NCBI GenBank assembly: GCA_003221695.1
Contig: QHSX01000061.1
Span: 1-64,000, forward strand
Reading direction: 5' to 3'
Origin: Candidatus Rokuibacteriota bacterium
Lineage (GTDB): Bacteria; Methylomirabilota; Methylomirabilia; Rokubacteriales; CSP1-6
DNA: 64,000 nt
The translations under genes and the position numbers were made by a program. The notes beneath the pieces were generated by a model. It worked only from the letters and a program-made list of their open reading frames with translations, was not told the origin of the DNA and searched no databases. Shown piece by piece: positions 52,090 through 59,174 of the stretch (position 1 is its first letter; each line of letters starts with the position of its first letter).

Positions 52090-53109
52090 ATGGCCGACGA
52101 CCTGCTGCGCGACCTCCTGCGGCGGGTCAGCCGGAGCTTCTACCTCTCACTCGTCATCCTGCCGCGCCCGCTCCGCGAGCCCATCGGCCTCGCGTACCTG
52201 TTGGCGCGCGCGGCCGACACCGTCGCCGACACGCGCCTGATCGCGCGGGAGGAGCGCGTGCGCCACGTCGAGACGCTCCGGCGCGCCTGCGCCGGCCAAG
52301 CATCCGACGTCGCCGCGGTGGCCCGCGCCTGCGCGCCACACCAGGCCCACGCCGCGGAGCGGCGGCTCCTTGAGCGTCTCGGCGAGGCGCTCGCGCGCCT
52401 CGAAGCGCTCCCGGCCGAGGATCGCGTCGAAGTCCGGGCGGTCCTCGCCACGCTGACGACCGGCATGCTCTTCGACCTCGCGCGCTTCCCCGGGGAGGAC
52501 GCCGCGAGCCTGGCCGCGCTCGACACGCTCGACGAGCTCGACCGCTACACGTACCTCGTCGCCGGCTGCGTCGGCCCCTTCTGGACGGCGCTCTGCGTCG
52601 CCCACCGCCCACGGCTCCGGCGCTGGGACCCGCGCGAGAAGAGTCGAGCGGGCGTGAGCTTCGGCAAGGCGCTCCAGATGACCAACGTGCTCCGCGACGT
52701 CCCGAGCGACCTCCGACACGGCCGCTGTTACCTGCCCTCGGCCGACCTCTGGGCTCTCGGCCTCGTCCCGAAGGACCTCCTCGAGCCCGGCGCCGGAGCC
52801 CGCGTGCGCCCACTCTATCGGCGGCTTCTCACGAGCGCGCTCGCCCACTATGACGTCGCGTGGCGCTACACGCTCGCGATCCCGCGTCTCGAGTGGCGGA
52901 TGCGGCTCGCGTGCGCGTGGCCCCTCCTGATCGGCGGGGCGACGCTTGCCGCGCTCGCCGCCCACCCGGATCCGCTCGCGGTCACGGCGCCGATCAAGAT
53001 TCCCCGCGGTACCGTGCGCGCGCTGCTCGCTCGCTCGGCGCTCGCCGTCTGGTCCGACACCACGCTCGCCGCCGAGGCGGCGCGCGTCAGGCGGAGAATC
53101 GCGCTCTAA
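52090..53109 (+). CDS. Squalene/phytoene synthase family protein
   Basis: 339 residues. SRSFYLSLVILPRPLREPIG is the usual entry; the first Asp-rich motif is DTVAD and the second is NVLRDVPSDLRHGRCYLP (Asp-x3-Asp), both needed for Mg-diphosphate binding. The DTVAD form is closer to squalene synthases than to phytoene synthases (which have DDxxD). Head-to-head condensation of farnesyl diphosphate is likely, giving hopanoid or other triterpene precursors, but no hopanoid genes are adjacent. It is cotranscribed with the zinc-ribbon protein. Confidence 0.87.
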   Translation: MADDLLRDLLRRVSRSFYLSLVILPRPLREPIGLAYLLARAADTVADTRLIAREERVRHVETLRRACAGQASDVAAVARACAPHQAHAAERRLLERLGEALARLEALPAEDRVEVRAVLATLTTGMLFDLARFPGEDAASLAALDTLDELDRYTYLVAGCVGPFWTALCVAHRPRLRRWDPREKSRAGVSFGKALQMTNVLRDVPSDLRHGRCYLPSADLWALGLVPKDLLEPGAGARVRPLYRRLLTSALAHYDVAWRYTLAIPRLEWRMRLACAWPLLIGGATLAALAAHPDPLAVTAPIKIPRGTVRALLARSALAVWSDTTLAAEAARVRRRIAL

Positions 53110-53187
53110 TTTCTCTCTTGCGCTCGCCGGGAGCGGACGGCAGGGTAGGGCAAGCGCCAGCCAACGCTGCCGCACAGGGAGGAGACG

Positions 53188-53427
53188 ATGGAACGAACGT
53201 TCGGTGAGCCCCAGCCCTGGATGCCTGCCCCGGCCCCGCCCTCGCCCATGCCGCCCATGACGTCGCCCGGGCCGAGCATGCCGTCGGCCCCGCGACCGCC
53301 CGCGAAGGCGGCCAAGCCCAAGGCGAAGGCGAAGCCCAAGCGCAAGGCGAAGAAGAAGGTAACCGCGCGGCGGAAGACTACGGGGAAGGCGAAGAAGGCC
53401 CGGGGCAAGGCTCGGCGGCGACGCTAG
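53188..53427 (+). CDS. Histone H1-like basic protein
   Basis: 79 residues. N-terminal half Pro/Met-rich (PAPAPPSPMPPMTSPGPS), C-terminal half Lys/Ala/Arg-rich (KAKAKPKRKAKKKVTARR). No fold expected; resembles bacterial histone-H1-like or AlgP tails that coat DNA. Strong AGGGAGGAG ribosome-binding site. Followed by a palindrome at the meeting point with the M23 gene. Confidence 0.7.
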   Translation: MERTFGEPQPWMPAPAPPSPMPPMTSPGPSMPSAPRPPAKAAKPKAKAKPKRKAKKKVTARRKTTGKAKKARGKARRRR

Positions 53428-53441
53428 GAGCGCGTCGGACG

Positions 53442-53463
53442 GGGGGAGCGGCGCCGCTCCCCC
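53442..53463. terminator. Bidirectional terminator-like palindrome
   Basis: GGGGGAGCGGC joined to GCCGCTCCCCC is a perfect 22-bp palindrome between two convergent genes. It can form a hairpin in either transcript (about 9 bp stem with a tight loop). No T-tract is present, so termination efficiency is uncertain. Confidence 0.5.
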
Positions 53464-53472
53464 AGCCGTTGA

Positions 53473-54357
53473 CTAGTCGCCGAGGGCGAGGCCCAGGAGG
53501 GCCGCCGGGTCCACCCGCGCGGTGCCGACCTGGCTCCCGAAGTGCAGGTGCGGGCCGGTCGCCCGGCCGCTGGCCCCCACCGACCCGAGCGTCTGACCGC
53601 GCTCGACGCGCTCGCCCTCGCTGACGGCCACCGAGTCCAGGTGGAAGTAGAGGGTGTAGAGACCGAGACCGTGGTCGAGCACGACCAGGCGGCCGGGGAA
53701 GAAGAATTCGGCGACGAGGGCCACGCGGCCCGTGTTGGCCGCGACGACCGGCGTCCCGAGGGGCACCGAGTAGTCGATCCCGCCGTGAGGTGAGCGCGGC
53801 GCGCCGTTGATGATCCGCCGGGCGCCGAAGCCGGTGCCGGGCACCGTTCCCCCGACGGGGCGTGTGAACCGGCCGCGCCAGAGACGCTCGACGGTGACGG
53901 TTCTGAACACCGCCGTGAGCCGCTGGGCCTCCGCGAGCGCGCGGCGTTCCGTGTCGGAGTCGAGGTCCACCATCGCCCGCGGGAGCGTGAGGCGCTCCAC
54001 CGGAAACCGCCGCGGCGCGAACCTCACGGTGCCGCGCGCCGTCCGCGGCTTCCGATCGCCTTCGAGGACGGCCACTCCCCACGGACGCGCGCCGGGTTTG
54101 GTCTCGAGGTCGATCCCCACGAGCGCGGCGTGACCGCCCGCGTAGGGAAAGAAGGTCAGCGGGCTCCCGCCAACGGAGCCCTCGACCCGCGCGGCCTCCG
54201 GCAGGTTCCGCACGTGGAGCCACGCGACGTCGCCGACGCGCGGATCCTTCGGGTGCCAGACAGCGTCGGCACGCTCGCCCGCGCGCGCACCGTCCCCCGC
54301 CAGCACACCAACGGCGACACAGCCGGCGAGGATACCCGCGCGCGCGACCCCGCTCAC
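53473..54357 (-). CDS. M23-family (LytM) metallopeptidase
   Basis: 294 residues with an N-terminal signal (AGILAGCVAVGVLAGDGARAG). The C-terminal ~130 residues hold the LytM domain: HGGIDYSVPLGTPVVA gives the H-x3-D zinc ligands, GPHLHFGSQVG the H-x-H. The N-terminal half is a beta domain without known name. Cuts cross-links in peptidoglycan or activates amidases. GTG start overlapping the PAC2 gene stop. Confidence 0.9.
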   Translation of the reverse strand: MSGVARAGILAGCVAVGVLAGDGARAGERADAVWHPKDPRVGDVAWLHVRNLPEAARVEGSVGGSPLTFFPYAGGHAALVGIDLETKPGARPWGVAVLEGDRKPRTARGTVRFAPRRFPVERLTLPRAMVDLDSDTERRALAEAQRLTAVFRTVTVERLWRGRFTRPVGGTVPGTGFGARRIINGAPRSPHGGIDYSVPLGTPVVAANTGRVALVAEFFFPGRLVVLDHGLGLYTLYFHLDSVAVSEGERVERGQTLGSVGASGRATGPHLHFGSQVGTARVDPAALLGLALGD

Positions 54358-55229
54358 TCCGGCCGCTGCTGCCGCAGGAACTGCTCGATTTCGGCAACGA
54401 GCTCCGAGGCCGGCGGCAGGTCACTCCCCTGGGCCGGCTCGGCGGACGGCTCTTCGGCGTCGCGCGATTCGAGCTTCTTGATGTAGTTCGCGATCTTGGC
54501 GTTCTGCCGGACGATCTCGGTCAGGTTCTGGTCGAACTGCTTCACCGCGCTCTCGAGGTCGGCGAGATCCAGGGTGGTGCCGAGCAGCGGGAGCACCCGC
54601 CGCACGAGCGCGAGCGTCGCCTTCGGGTTCTCGATCCCCGAGATGTAGTGGGGCACGTTCGCCCAGAGGCTCGCAGCGGTGAACCCCTGCTCGCGACAGA
54701 TCGTGTTCAGCACGCCGACGATGCCGGTGGGCCCCTCGTACTTGGTCGGCCGGATGCCGAGCCGGGCGGCCAGCTCGGCGTCCGTGGCGCCGCCGACGAG
54801 GCGGACCGGGCGGGTGTGGGGGACCTCGGCGAGGAGGGCTCCGAGCGTCAGCACCACCGTCGCCTCGCACCGGCGCGCGAGCTCGAGCACGGTCGCGCAG
54901 TAGGTCTTCCACTTGAGGTGCGGCTCGGCCGCGACGCCGACGATCAGGTCGCGCGCGAGGTCCGACGCCCGGGCGATCGAGAACTCGGTCGCGGGCCAGA
55001 CGATCTCCCGCTCCGTCTCGGAGCCCGCCTTGAAGCGGACGTAGGGGCGGGAGAGACCGAAATGGTAGAACTCCTCGGGATCGATCTCGGCGAACTTCTC
55101 GGCGTGGAAGGCGGTGGCGAGATAGCGCGAGGCGGTCGTCGCAGCCTCGGCCGCGTCGTTCCAGCCGCTGAACGCGATGATGAGGATGGGCCGTCGCGGG
55201 CCGTCGGGCAACGCGTGGATCGTGAGCAT
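54354..55229 (-). CDS. PAC2-family (proteasome assembly chaperone-like) protein
   Basis: 291 residues from MLTIHALPDG; upstream in-frame residues to 55340 are not family-like. ILIIAFSGWNDAAEAATTAS is the family start; TYCATVLELARRCEATVVLT, then PVRLVGGATDAELAARLGI, GPTGIVGVLNTICREQGFTA and LWANVPHYI are conserved. Bacterial PAC2 proteins are known mainly from organisms with proteasomes, but many lack them and the function is open. An acidic Glu/Gln-rich tail follows. It has an extended -10 (TGC TAGACT) and GAGGAG ribosome-binding site upstream. Confidence 0.87.
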   Translation of the reverse strand: MLTIHALPDGPRRPILIIAFSGWNDAAEAATTASRYLATAFHAEKFAEIDPEEFYHFGLSRPYVRFKAGSETEREIVWPATEFSIARASDLARDLIVGVAAEPHLKWKTYCATVLELARRCEATVVLTLGALLAEVPHTRPVRLVGGATDAELAARLGIRPTKYEGPTGIVGVLNTICREQGFTAASLWANVPHYISGIENPKATLALVRRVLPLLGTTLDLADLESAVKQFDQNLTEIVRQNAKIANYIKKLESRDAEEPSAEPAQGSDLPPASELVAEIEQFLRQQRPE

Positions 55230-55258
55230 TGCGAATCTCCTCGACGAGCTCCGTGTTG

Positions 55259-55267
55259 AGTCTAGCA
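55259..55267 (-). promoter_or_regulatory. Extended -10 before PAC2 gene
   Basis: Minus-strand TGC TAGACT, 29 bases before the ATG, with a GAGGAG ribosome-binding site in between. Same TGC-TAnnnT core as the leaderless promoters, but with a leader. Confidence 0.4.
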
Positions 55268-55277
55268 CGATCCCGGA

Positions 55278-55306
55278 TTGACCAGGCGCGACGACGACGG
55301 TAGCAT
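55278..55306 (+). promoter_or_regulatory. Sigma-70-type promoter of lipoprotein gene
   Basis: TTGACC (55278-55283), 17 bases, TAGCAT (55301-55306); the ATG is 32 bases downstream with GAGGAGG. Divergent from the PAC2 promoter. Confidence 0.55.
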
Positions 55307-55338
55307 GGCCGCATCCAAAACGCAGAGGAGGTTGACAC

Positions 55339-55596
55339 ATGCGAGGTACGAACGGGCGCCTGCTCCTCGCCGGGACGGCGCTCCTCCTGTCGGCTGGCTG
55401 CGCGACGACTGACGAGTGGGCGACCTGGAGCCAGAACCCGGCCCACTTCGCGTCGATCGAGCATTATCGATTTTCGGTGAAGAACCGTCCGGGCACGAGC
55501 CCGCGGGTGACGCGAGAGGACCTCGACGCGGCGCGAGCGCAGAACTGGTGGGGTCGGCCCATCACGGTGAGGCAGGAACAGATTCTTGAGCGCTAG
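55339..55596 (+). CDS. Small lipoprotein, unknown
   Basis: 85 residues. Lipobox LSAGC after LLLAGTALLLSAG predicts a lipid-anchored mature protein of about 64 residues with a conserved look: WATWSQNPAHFASIEHYRFS and ARAQNWWGRPITVRQEQIL. The WxxWxxxPxHF pattern recurs in small lipoproteins of related genomes as far as I recall, without known role. Overlaps the next gene start. Confidence 0.65.
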   Translation: MRGTNGRLLLAGTALLLSAGCATTDEWATWSQNPAHFASIEHYRFSVKNRPGTSPRVTREDLDAARAQNWWGRPITVRQEQILER

Positions 55597-56281
55597 GCTG
55601 CTCACGGCAGCCGTGGCGCTCGCTCTCAGCGTCGTCGGGCGCGCCGTCGCGGCGCCCCTCGACGACCGCATCCTCCCCGTCGACGAGTACACGTCGCAGA
55701 AGGCGCGCGCGCTCGCGCAGAAGTACGCGCCCGTGCTGCGCGACCTCAACGCGGGGATCTATCACTGCCTGCCCTGGCTGGACGTCTCCAAAGAGTCGAT
55801 CGGCTTCTTCCGGCCCAAGCACCTCGTCCAGTCGCAGGACAACCGCTATCTCTCGCTCCGGATCTTCATCGTGCAGGACCGGTCGCCGCAGTTCGCGGCG
55901 CTCAAGCTCGAGGAGCGTGCCTCGGCCATGTTCTCGCGCTACGTCGGGGCCATGCTGCGGCGCATGGCGCAGCGCAGGGAGCTGGTCACCGATTCGCTCG
56001 TCGACGGCTTCTCGGTGATCGTCGGCTGGCTCAAGCCCACGAGCCAGCCCCCGGCGCCACCGGTGCACGAGACGATCGCGGTCTTCGCGGACCGACCGAC
56101 CGTCGCCGAGTACGTCGCGGGACGCGTGAGCATCACCGCGCTGGCGGCGCGCGCCGCGGTGTTCGGGTACGACGGCGAGACGCCGCTCGGGCGGATCCCG
56201 CTCCGGGTGTGGGAGGACGACTTCCTCAAGACCTTCCAGCTCGCCAACGACCAGCCCGCGTCGGGCGTCAGCTGCCGCTGA
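55586..56281 (+). CDS. Secreted protein of unknown function
   Basis: 231 residues, TTG start inside the end of the lipoprotein gene. Signal peptide ending VVGRAVAAP; the mature part DDRILPVDEYTSQKARALAQ, YAPVLRDLNAGIYHCLPWLD, FFRPKHLVQSQDNRYLSLRI looks like a mixed alpha/beta domain. No recognised family. With the lipoprotein it forms a two-gene unit, probably an envelope complex. The end overlaps the convergent Mrp gene by 14 bases. Confidence 0.65.
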   Translation: MSARLLTAAVALALSVVGRAVAAPLDDRILPVDEYTSQKARALAQKYAPVLRDLNAGIYHCLPWLDVSKESIGFFRPKHLVQSQDNRYLSLRIFIVQDRSPQFAALKLEERASAMFSRYVGAMLRRMAQRRELVTDSLVDGFSVIVGWLKPTSQPPAPPVHETIAVFADRPTVAEYVAGRVSITALAARAAVFGYDGETPLGRIPLRVWEDDFLKTFQLANDQPASGVSCR

Positions 56282-57125
56282 GGAGGCGCTGCCGAAGGTC
56301 GGCGGCGACCGCCAGGAGCGCGCGGGCGGCGGCGCTCTCGGGCGCGACCGCGACGAAGGGCTCGCCGCGATCCGCCGCGGCGGCGAGCGCCGGGTCGAAG
56401 GGCACGCGCCCGAGGAGGGGGATGTCCGCGTCGCGGGCGAGCACGGCGGCGTCCGGGCCGGGAAACAGCCCGGCCATGTTCTCGACGAGGCCAAGAACCG
56501 GCGCCTTGACCTGACTCGCCACCGTGATGGCTTTCCTCACGACGAGATGCGAGACGTCCGACGGAATCGTGACGACGATGGTCCCGGCCAGGCGCTCGAC
56601 CAGCGAGGCGAGCGTAACGAGCCGGTCCGTGCCCGGCGGCAGGTCGAGCAGCAGCAGGTCGAGCTCGCCCCAGTTCGTGTCCGTGAGGAACTCGCGGAGC
56701 GCGCTGGCCTCCATCGCGCCGCGCCAGGTATGGGCCTCGGCCTGGGTCACCGCGTTCCACTCGAGGGGAGCCGAGTCCGACGGGAGCAGCAGGTCCATGG
56801 ACATCACCTTGACGCCGAGTGTGGTCCGCGGCGGCTCGACGCCCCCCGAGGCCAGGACGAGGCGCTGGCCACGCACGCCGAGCATCTTCGCCATCGTGGG
56901 CCCGTTGAGATCCGCGTCGAGGACGCCGACGCGGAGGCCGCTCTGCGCCAGGCCGCACGCGAGGTTCGCGGTGAGCGACGACTTGCCGACGCCGCCTTTG
57001 CCCGACACGATCGCGACGATGGCGCGGACGCTGGCGAGTCGCTCCCTGAGCCTCCGCTGCTGAGCCTCGACCTGGGCGACGATGTTCGAGCCGCCGTCCC
57101 CCGCGATGTCCGTGTACTTTTTCAC
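56268..57125 (-). CDS. mrp: Mrp/NBP35-type P-loop ATPase (Fe-S carrier)
   Basis: 285 residues. Deviant Walker A SGKGGVGKSSLTANLACGLA, then VGVLDADLNGPTMAKML (Mrp switch) and LLLLDLPPGTDRLVTLA. The CxxC that binds the Fe-S cluster in many Mrp proteins is not seen, so it may be a ParA-like relative rather than a cluster carrier. No N-terminal DUF59 domain. GTG start, cytoplasmic. It sits downstream of the radical SAM locus, in keeping with Fe-S handling. Confidence 0.85.
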   Translation of the reverse strand: MKKYTDIAGDGGSNIVAQVEAQQRRLRERLASVRAIVAIVSGKGGVGKSSLTANLACGLAQSGLRVGVLDADLNGPTMAKMLGVRGQRLVLASGGVEPPRTTLGVKVMSMDLLLPSDSAPLEWNAVTQAEAHTWRGAMEASALREFLTDTNWGELDLLLLDLPPGTDRLVTLASLVERLAGTIVVTIPSDVSHLVVRKAITVASQVKAPVLGLVENMAGLFPGPDAAVLARDADIPLLGRVPFDPALAAAADRGEPFVAVAPESAAARALLAVAADLRQRLLSGS

Positions 57126-57198
57126 GCGGCGCCCCCGGAGGACCCCGTCATCGCTCGCCGCCGGTCGCGGCGGCGCGTGGGCTCGCCCGACTCACGCA

Positions 57199-57648
57199 TC
57201 ACGGCTCGCCTCGTGACGAGACGTCACTCGGCTCGCCCTGCCAGGCCGCGCGCGCCAGCATGGTGGCGGTGAGCGCGGCGACGAGCGCCATGAGCCAGGC
57301 GCCGAGGGGGCTCGGCGGCACTCCGCCGCCGAAGGCCGGCATGCGCGTCGACTCGGCGCCGACGAGCGCCAGGCGCGCGACGTACAGCGCCCGGATCGCG
57401 ACGAGCACGGCGAGGATGCGCGTGCAGTCGCGCCGCGAGAGCACCCAGCGCTCGAACCATCGACGCCGGCGGTAGAGGAGCGGGGGGACGCCCACGGCGA
57501 TCAGTGCGCCGACGCCGAACCAGACGAGCGGCCGGCCGCGCACGGGAAAGACCGCGAGTTGGAGATAGAGCGCGGTGAGCCAGTAGACGATGCCGTATCC
57601 GAGGTACGTCCACGCGGCCTGCCGGAATCGCCGCTCGATGGCGGTCAC
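57199..57648 (-). CDS. Small polytopic membrane protein
   Basis: 149 residues from the GTG that overlaps the radical SAM stop. About four membrane helices: YLGYGIVYWLTALYLQLAVF, LVWFGVGALIAVGVPPLLY, ILAVLVAIRALYVARLALVG and LGAWLMALVAALTATMLARA. No known family. Coupling to the radical SAM gene suggests a linked function at the membrane. Confidence 0.6.
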   Translation of the reverse strand: MTAIERRFRQAAWTYLGYGIVYWLTALYLQLAVFPVRGRPLVWFGVGALIAVGVPPLLYRRRRWFERWVLSRRDCTRILAVLVAIRALYVARLALVGAESTRMPAFGGGVPPSPLGAWLMALVAALTATMLARAAWQGEPSDVSSRGEP

Positions 57649-59030
57649 GGGGAGGACGGCCGGAAGCGACCGCCCCACGTCGCCCGGACCTCGGCCAGAA
57701 GCTCCCGGGTCACGACCGCCTGGCCGCGGCCCCGCGCGTACGCCTCGACCGCCCTGACCACCATTCCGCGGGCGAACGACGGAATCGCCTGGAGCCGCTC
57801 GCGCGCGTCAGGATCCCACGCGAGCTCCCAGGTCACCGGCAGCCCGAACGTGACCGTCGGCGGCAGCTCGACGACCGCGCCGCCGTGGGCACCGGGCGTG
57901 TAGCCACACGCGGGATCCTCGGCGAGGTAGTCGCCATACGTGGCGTAGGCGCGGCATCGGCAGCCGCCGCAGATCTTCGAGAACTCGCACGCCCCGCAGC
58001 GTCCGCCGAGCTTCGGGTCGCGCAGGTCGTCGAAGACCGGCGCCCCGCGCCAGAGCTCGGCGAAGCTCGCGCTCCTGAGATTCCCCGCCGACACCGGCAT
58101 GTAGGGGCATGGCGTCACGTCGCCCTCGGGCGTGATCCGACAGTAGTACTTGCCCGCGGGGCACGAGCCGTGGGCGTAGTTCTGGAGCAGCGGCGACGAT
58201 GGGTTCAGCTGCCAGAGAATTCGCCGGAAATGCGGGGCGCATTTGGCGCGGATGAGCAGCCCGTCCGTGCGGACGACGGGCGCCGACCACGGATCCTCGA
58301 ACCCGGCGGTCGCCGGGCCGCGGACGCCCTGCGCCGTCGCCAGGAACGTCAGGATCCTCTCGTAGGCCGCGGCGTCGATGTCGGTGAGGTCCCGCCCCCG
58401 CCCCGTCCGCACGAGGAAGAAGAGGTTCAGGACCTTGGCCCCGAGCTCCTTCGCGAGGTCGATCATCGCGGGGATCTCGCCGACGTTCCAGTCTGTCACC
58501 GACATGTGCAGGGAGAAATCGAGGCCGGCGTCGCTCAGCACCCGCGTGGCGCGCACGGCGCCGTCCCAGGCGCCCGGCAGATGGCGGAACGCGTCGTGCT
58601 TGACGCGGTCGGTGGAGTCGAGGCTGATCGACGCGCCGAGGATCCCGTGCGCGCGCATGCGCCGCGCCTCGCGGTCGCCCAGCAGCACGCCGTTGGTGCC
58701 GAGGACCGTCGTGAACCGCTTCTCGGCGGCGTACGCGGCGATCTCCCAGAGGTCGCGGCGCAGGAGGGGCTCGCCGCCGGTGAGGATCAGGAAGACGTTC
58801 GGGTTGACCTGCGCGATCTCGTCGAGCACGCGCCGGCACTCGTCGGTGGTGAGTTCTCCCCGCGTGTCGGCGCCGGCGAACGCCGACATGTAGCAGTGCG
58901 CGCACTCGAGGTTACACCGCTGGGTCAGGTTCCACGACACGCTGTACGCCGTGTACGGAGCCGCCCCGCCGCCCGGCGTGGGCGTGGACGACGACGCCGG
59001 GTGATGCGCGGGGGTCTCAGGGTGCATCAC
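57645..59030 (-). CDS. Radical SAM/SPASM protein with C-terminal PCP_red-like domain
   Basis: 461 residues. The SAM cluster motif is CNLECAHC (C-x3-C-x2-C) after SWNLTQR; ILTGGEPLLRRDLWEIAAYA follows. The SPASM region holds CRITPEGDVTPCPYMP and CGACEFSKICGGCRCRAY, binding extra Fe-S clusters. The last ~60 residues (WDPDARERLQAIPSFARGMV, then VEAYARGRGQAVVTRELLAE) resemble the PCP_red domain of light-independent protochlorophyllide reductase. Overall resembles heme d1/alternative heme maturases (NirJ, AhbC/D) and peptide-modifying enzymes. Uses SAM radicals on a tetrapyrrole or peptide. Confidence 0.87.
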   Translation of the reverse strand: MMHPETPAHHPASSSTPTPGGGAAPYTAYSVSWNLTQRCNLECAHCYMSAFAGADTRGELTTDECRRVLDEIAQVNPNVFLILTGGEPLLRRDLWEIAAYAAEKRFTTVLGTNGVLLGDREARRMRAHGILGASISLDSTDRVKHDAFRHLPGAWDGAVRATRVLSDAGLDFSLHMSVTDWNVGEIPAMIDLAKELGAKVLNLFFLVRTGRGRDLTDIDAAAYERILTFLATAQGVRGPATAGFEDPWSAPVVRTDGLLIRAKCAPHFRRILWQLNPSSPLLQNYAHGSCPAGKYYCRITPEGDVTPCPYMPVSAGNLRSASFAELWRGAPVFDDLRDPKLGGRCGACEFSKICGGCRCRAYATYGDYLAEDPACGYTPGAHGGAVVELPPTVTFGLPVTWELAWDPDARERLQAIPSFARGMVVRAVEAYARGRGQAVVTRELLAEVRATWGGRFRPSSP

Positions 59031-59043
59031 GACCGAAACCGCG

Positions 59044-59174
59044 TAGGCGCGGGGGGATGGGGGAGGCTCCGGAGTCCGTTGTAGTCAGGGTTGACCTCAC
59101 ACGGCGTCGTTGACAGGCTCGCGATGCGCCTTGGAGCAGTCGGATTCCGGAGCCTCCCCCACCCCCCGCGCCTA
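59044..59174. repeat. 131-bp element with ~33-bp imperfect inverted repeats
   Basis: Arms at 59044-59077 and 59142-59174: TAGGCGCGGGGGG...TGGGGGAGGCTCCGGA and its reverse complement differ by one inserted A and one A/G substitution, and weaker similarity continues outwards (AAACC next to both ends). The 64-base middle has two TTGAC repeats. It fills the gap between the USP fusion and the radical SAM gene, and the right arm includes the stop codon of the USP gene. Could be a MITE-like insertion or a large mRNA hairpin. Confidence 0.75.
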
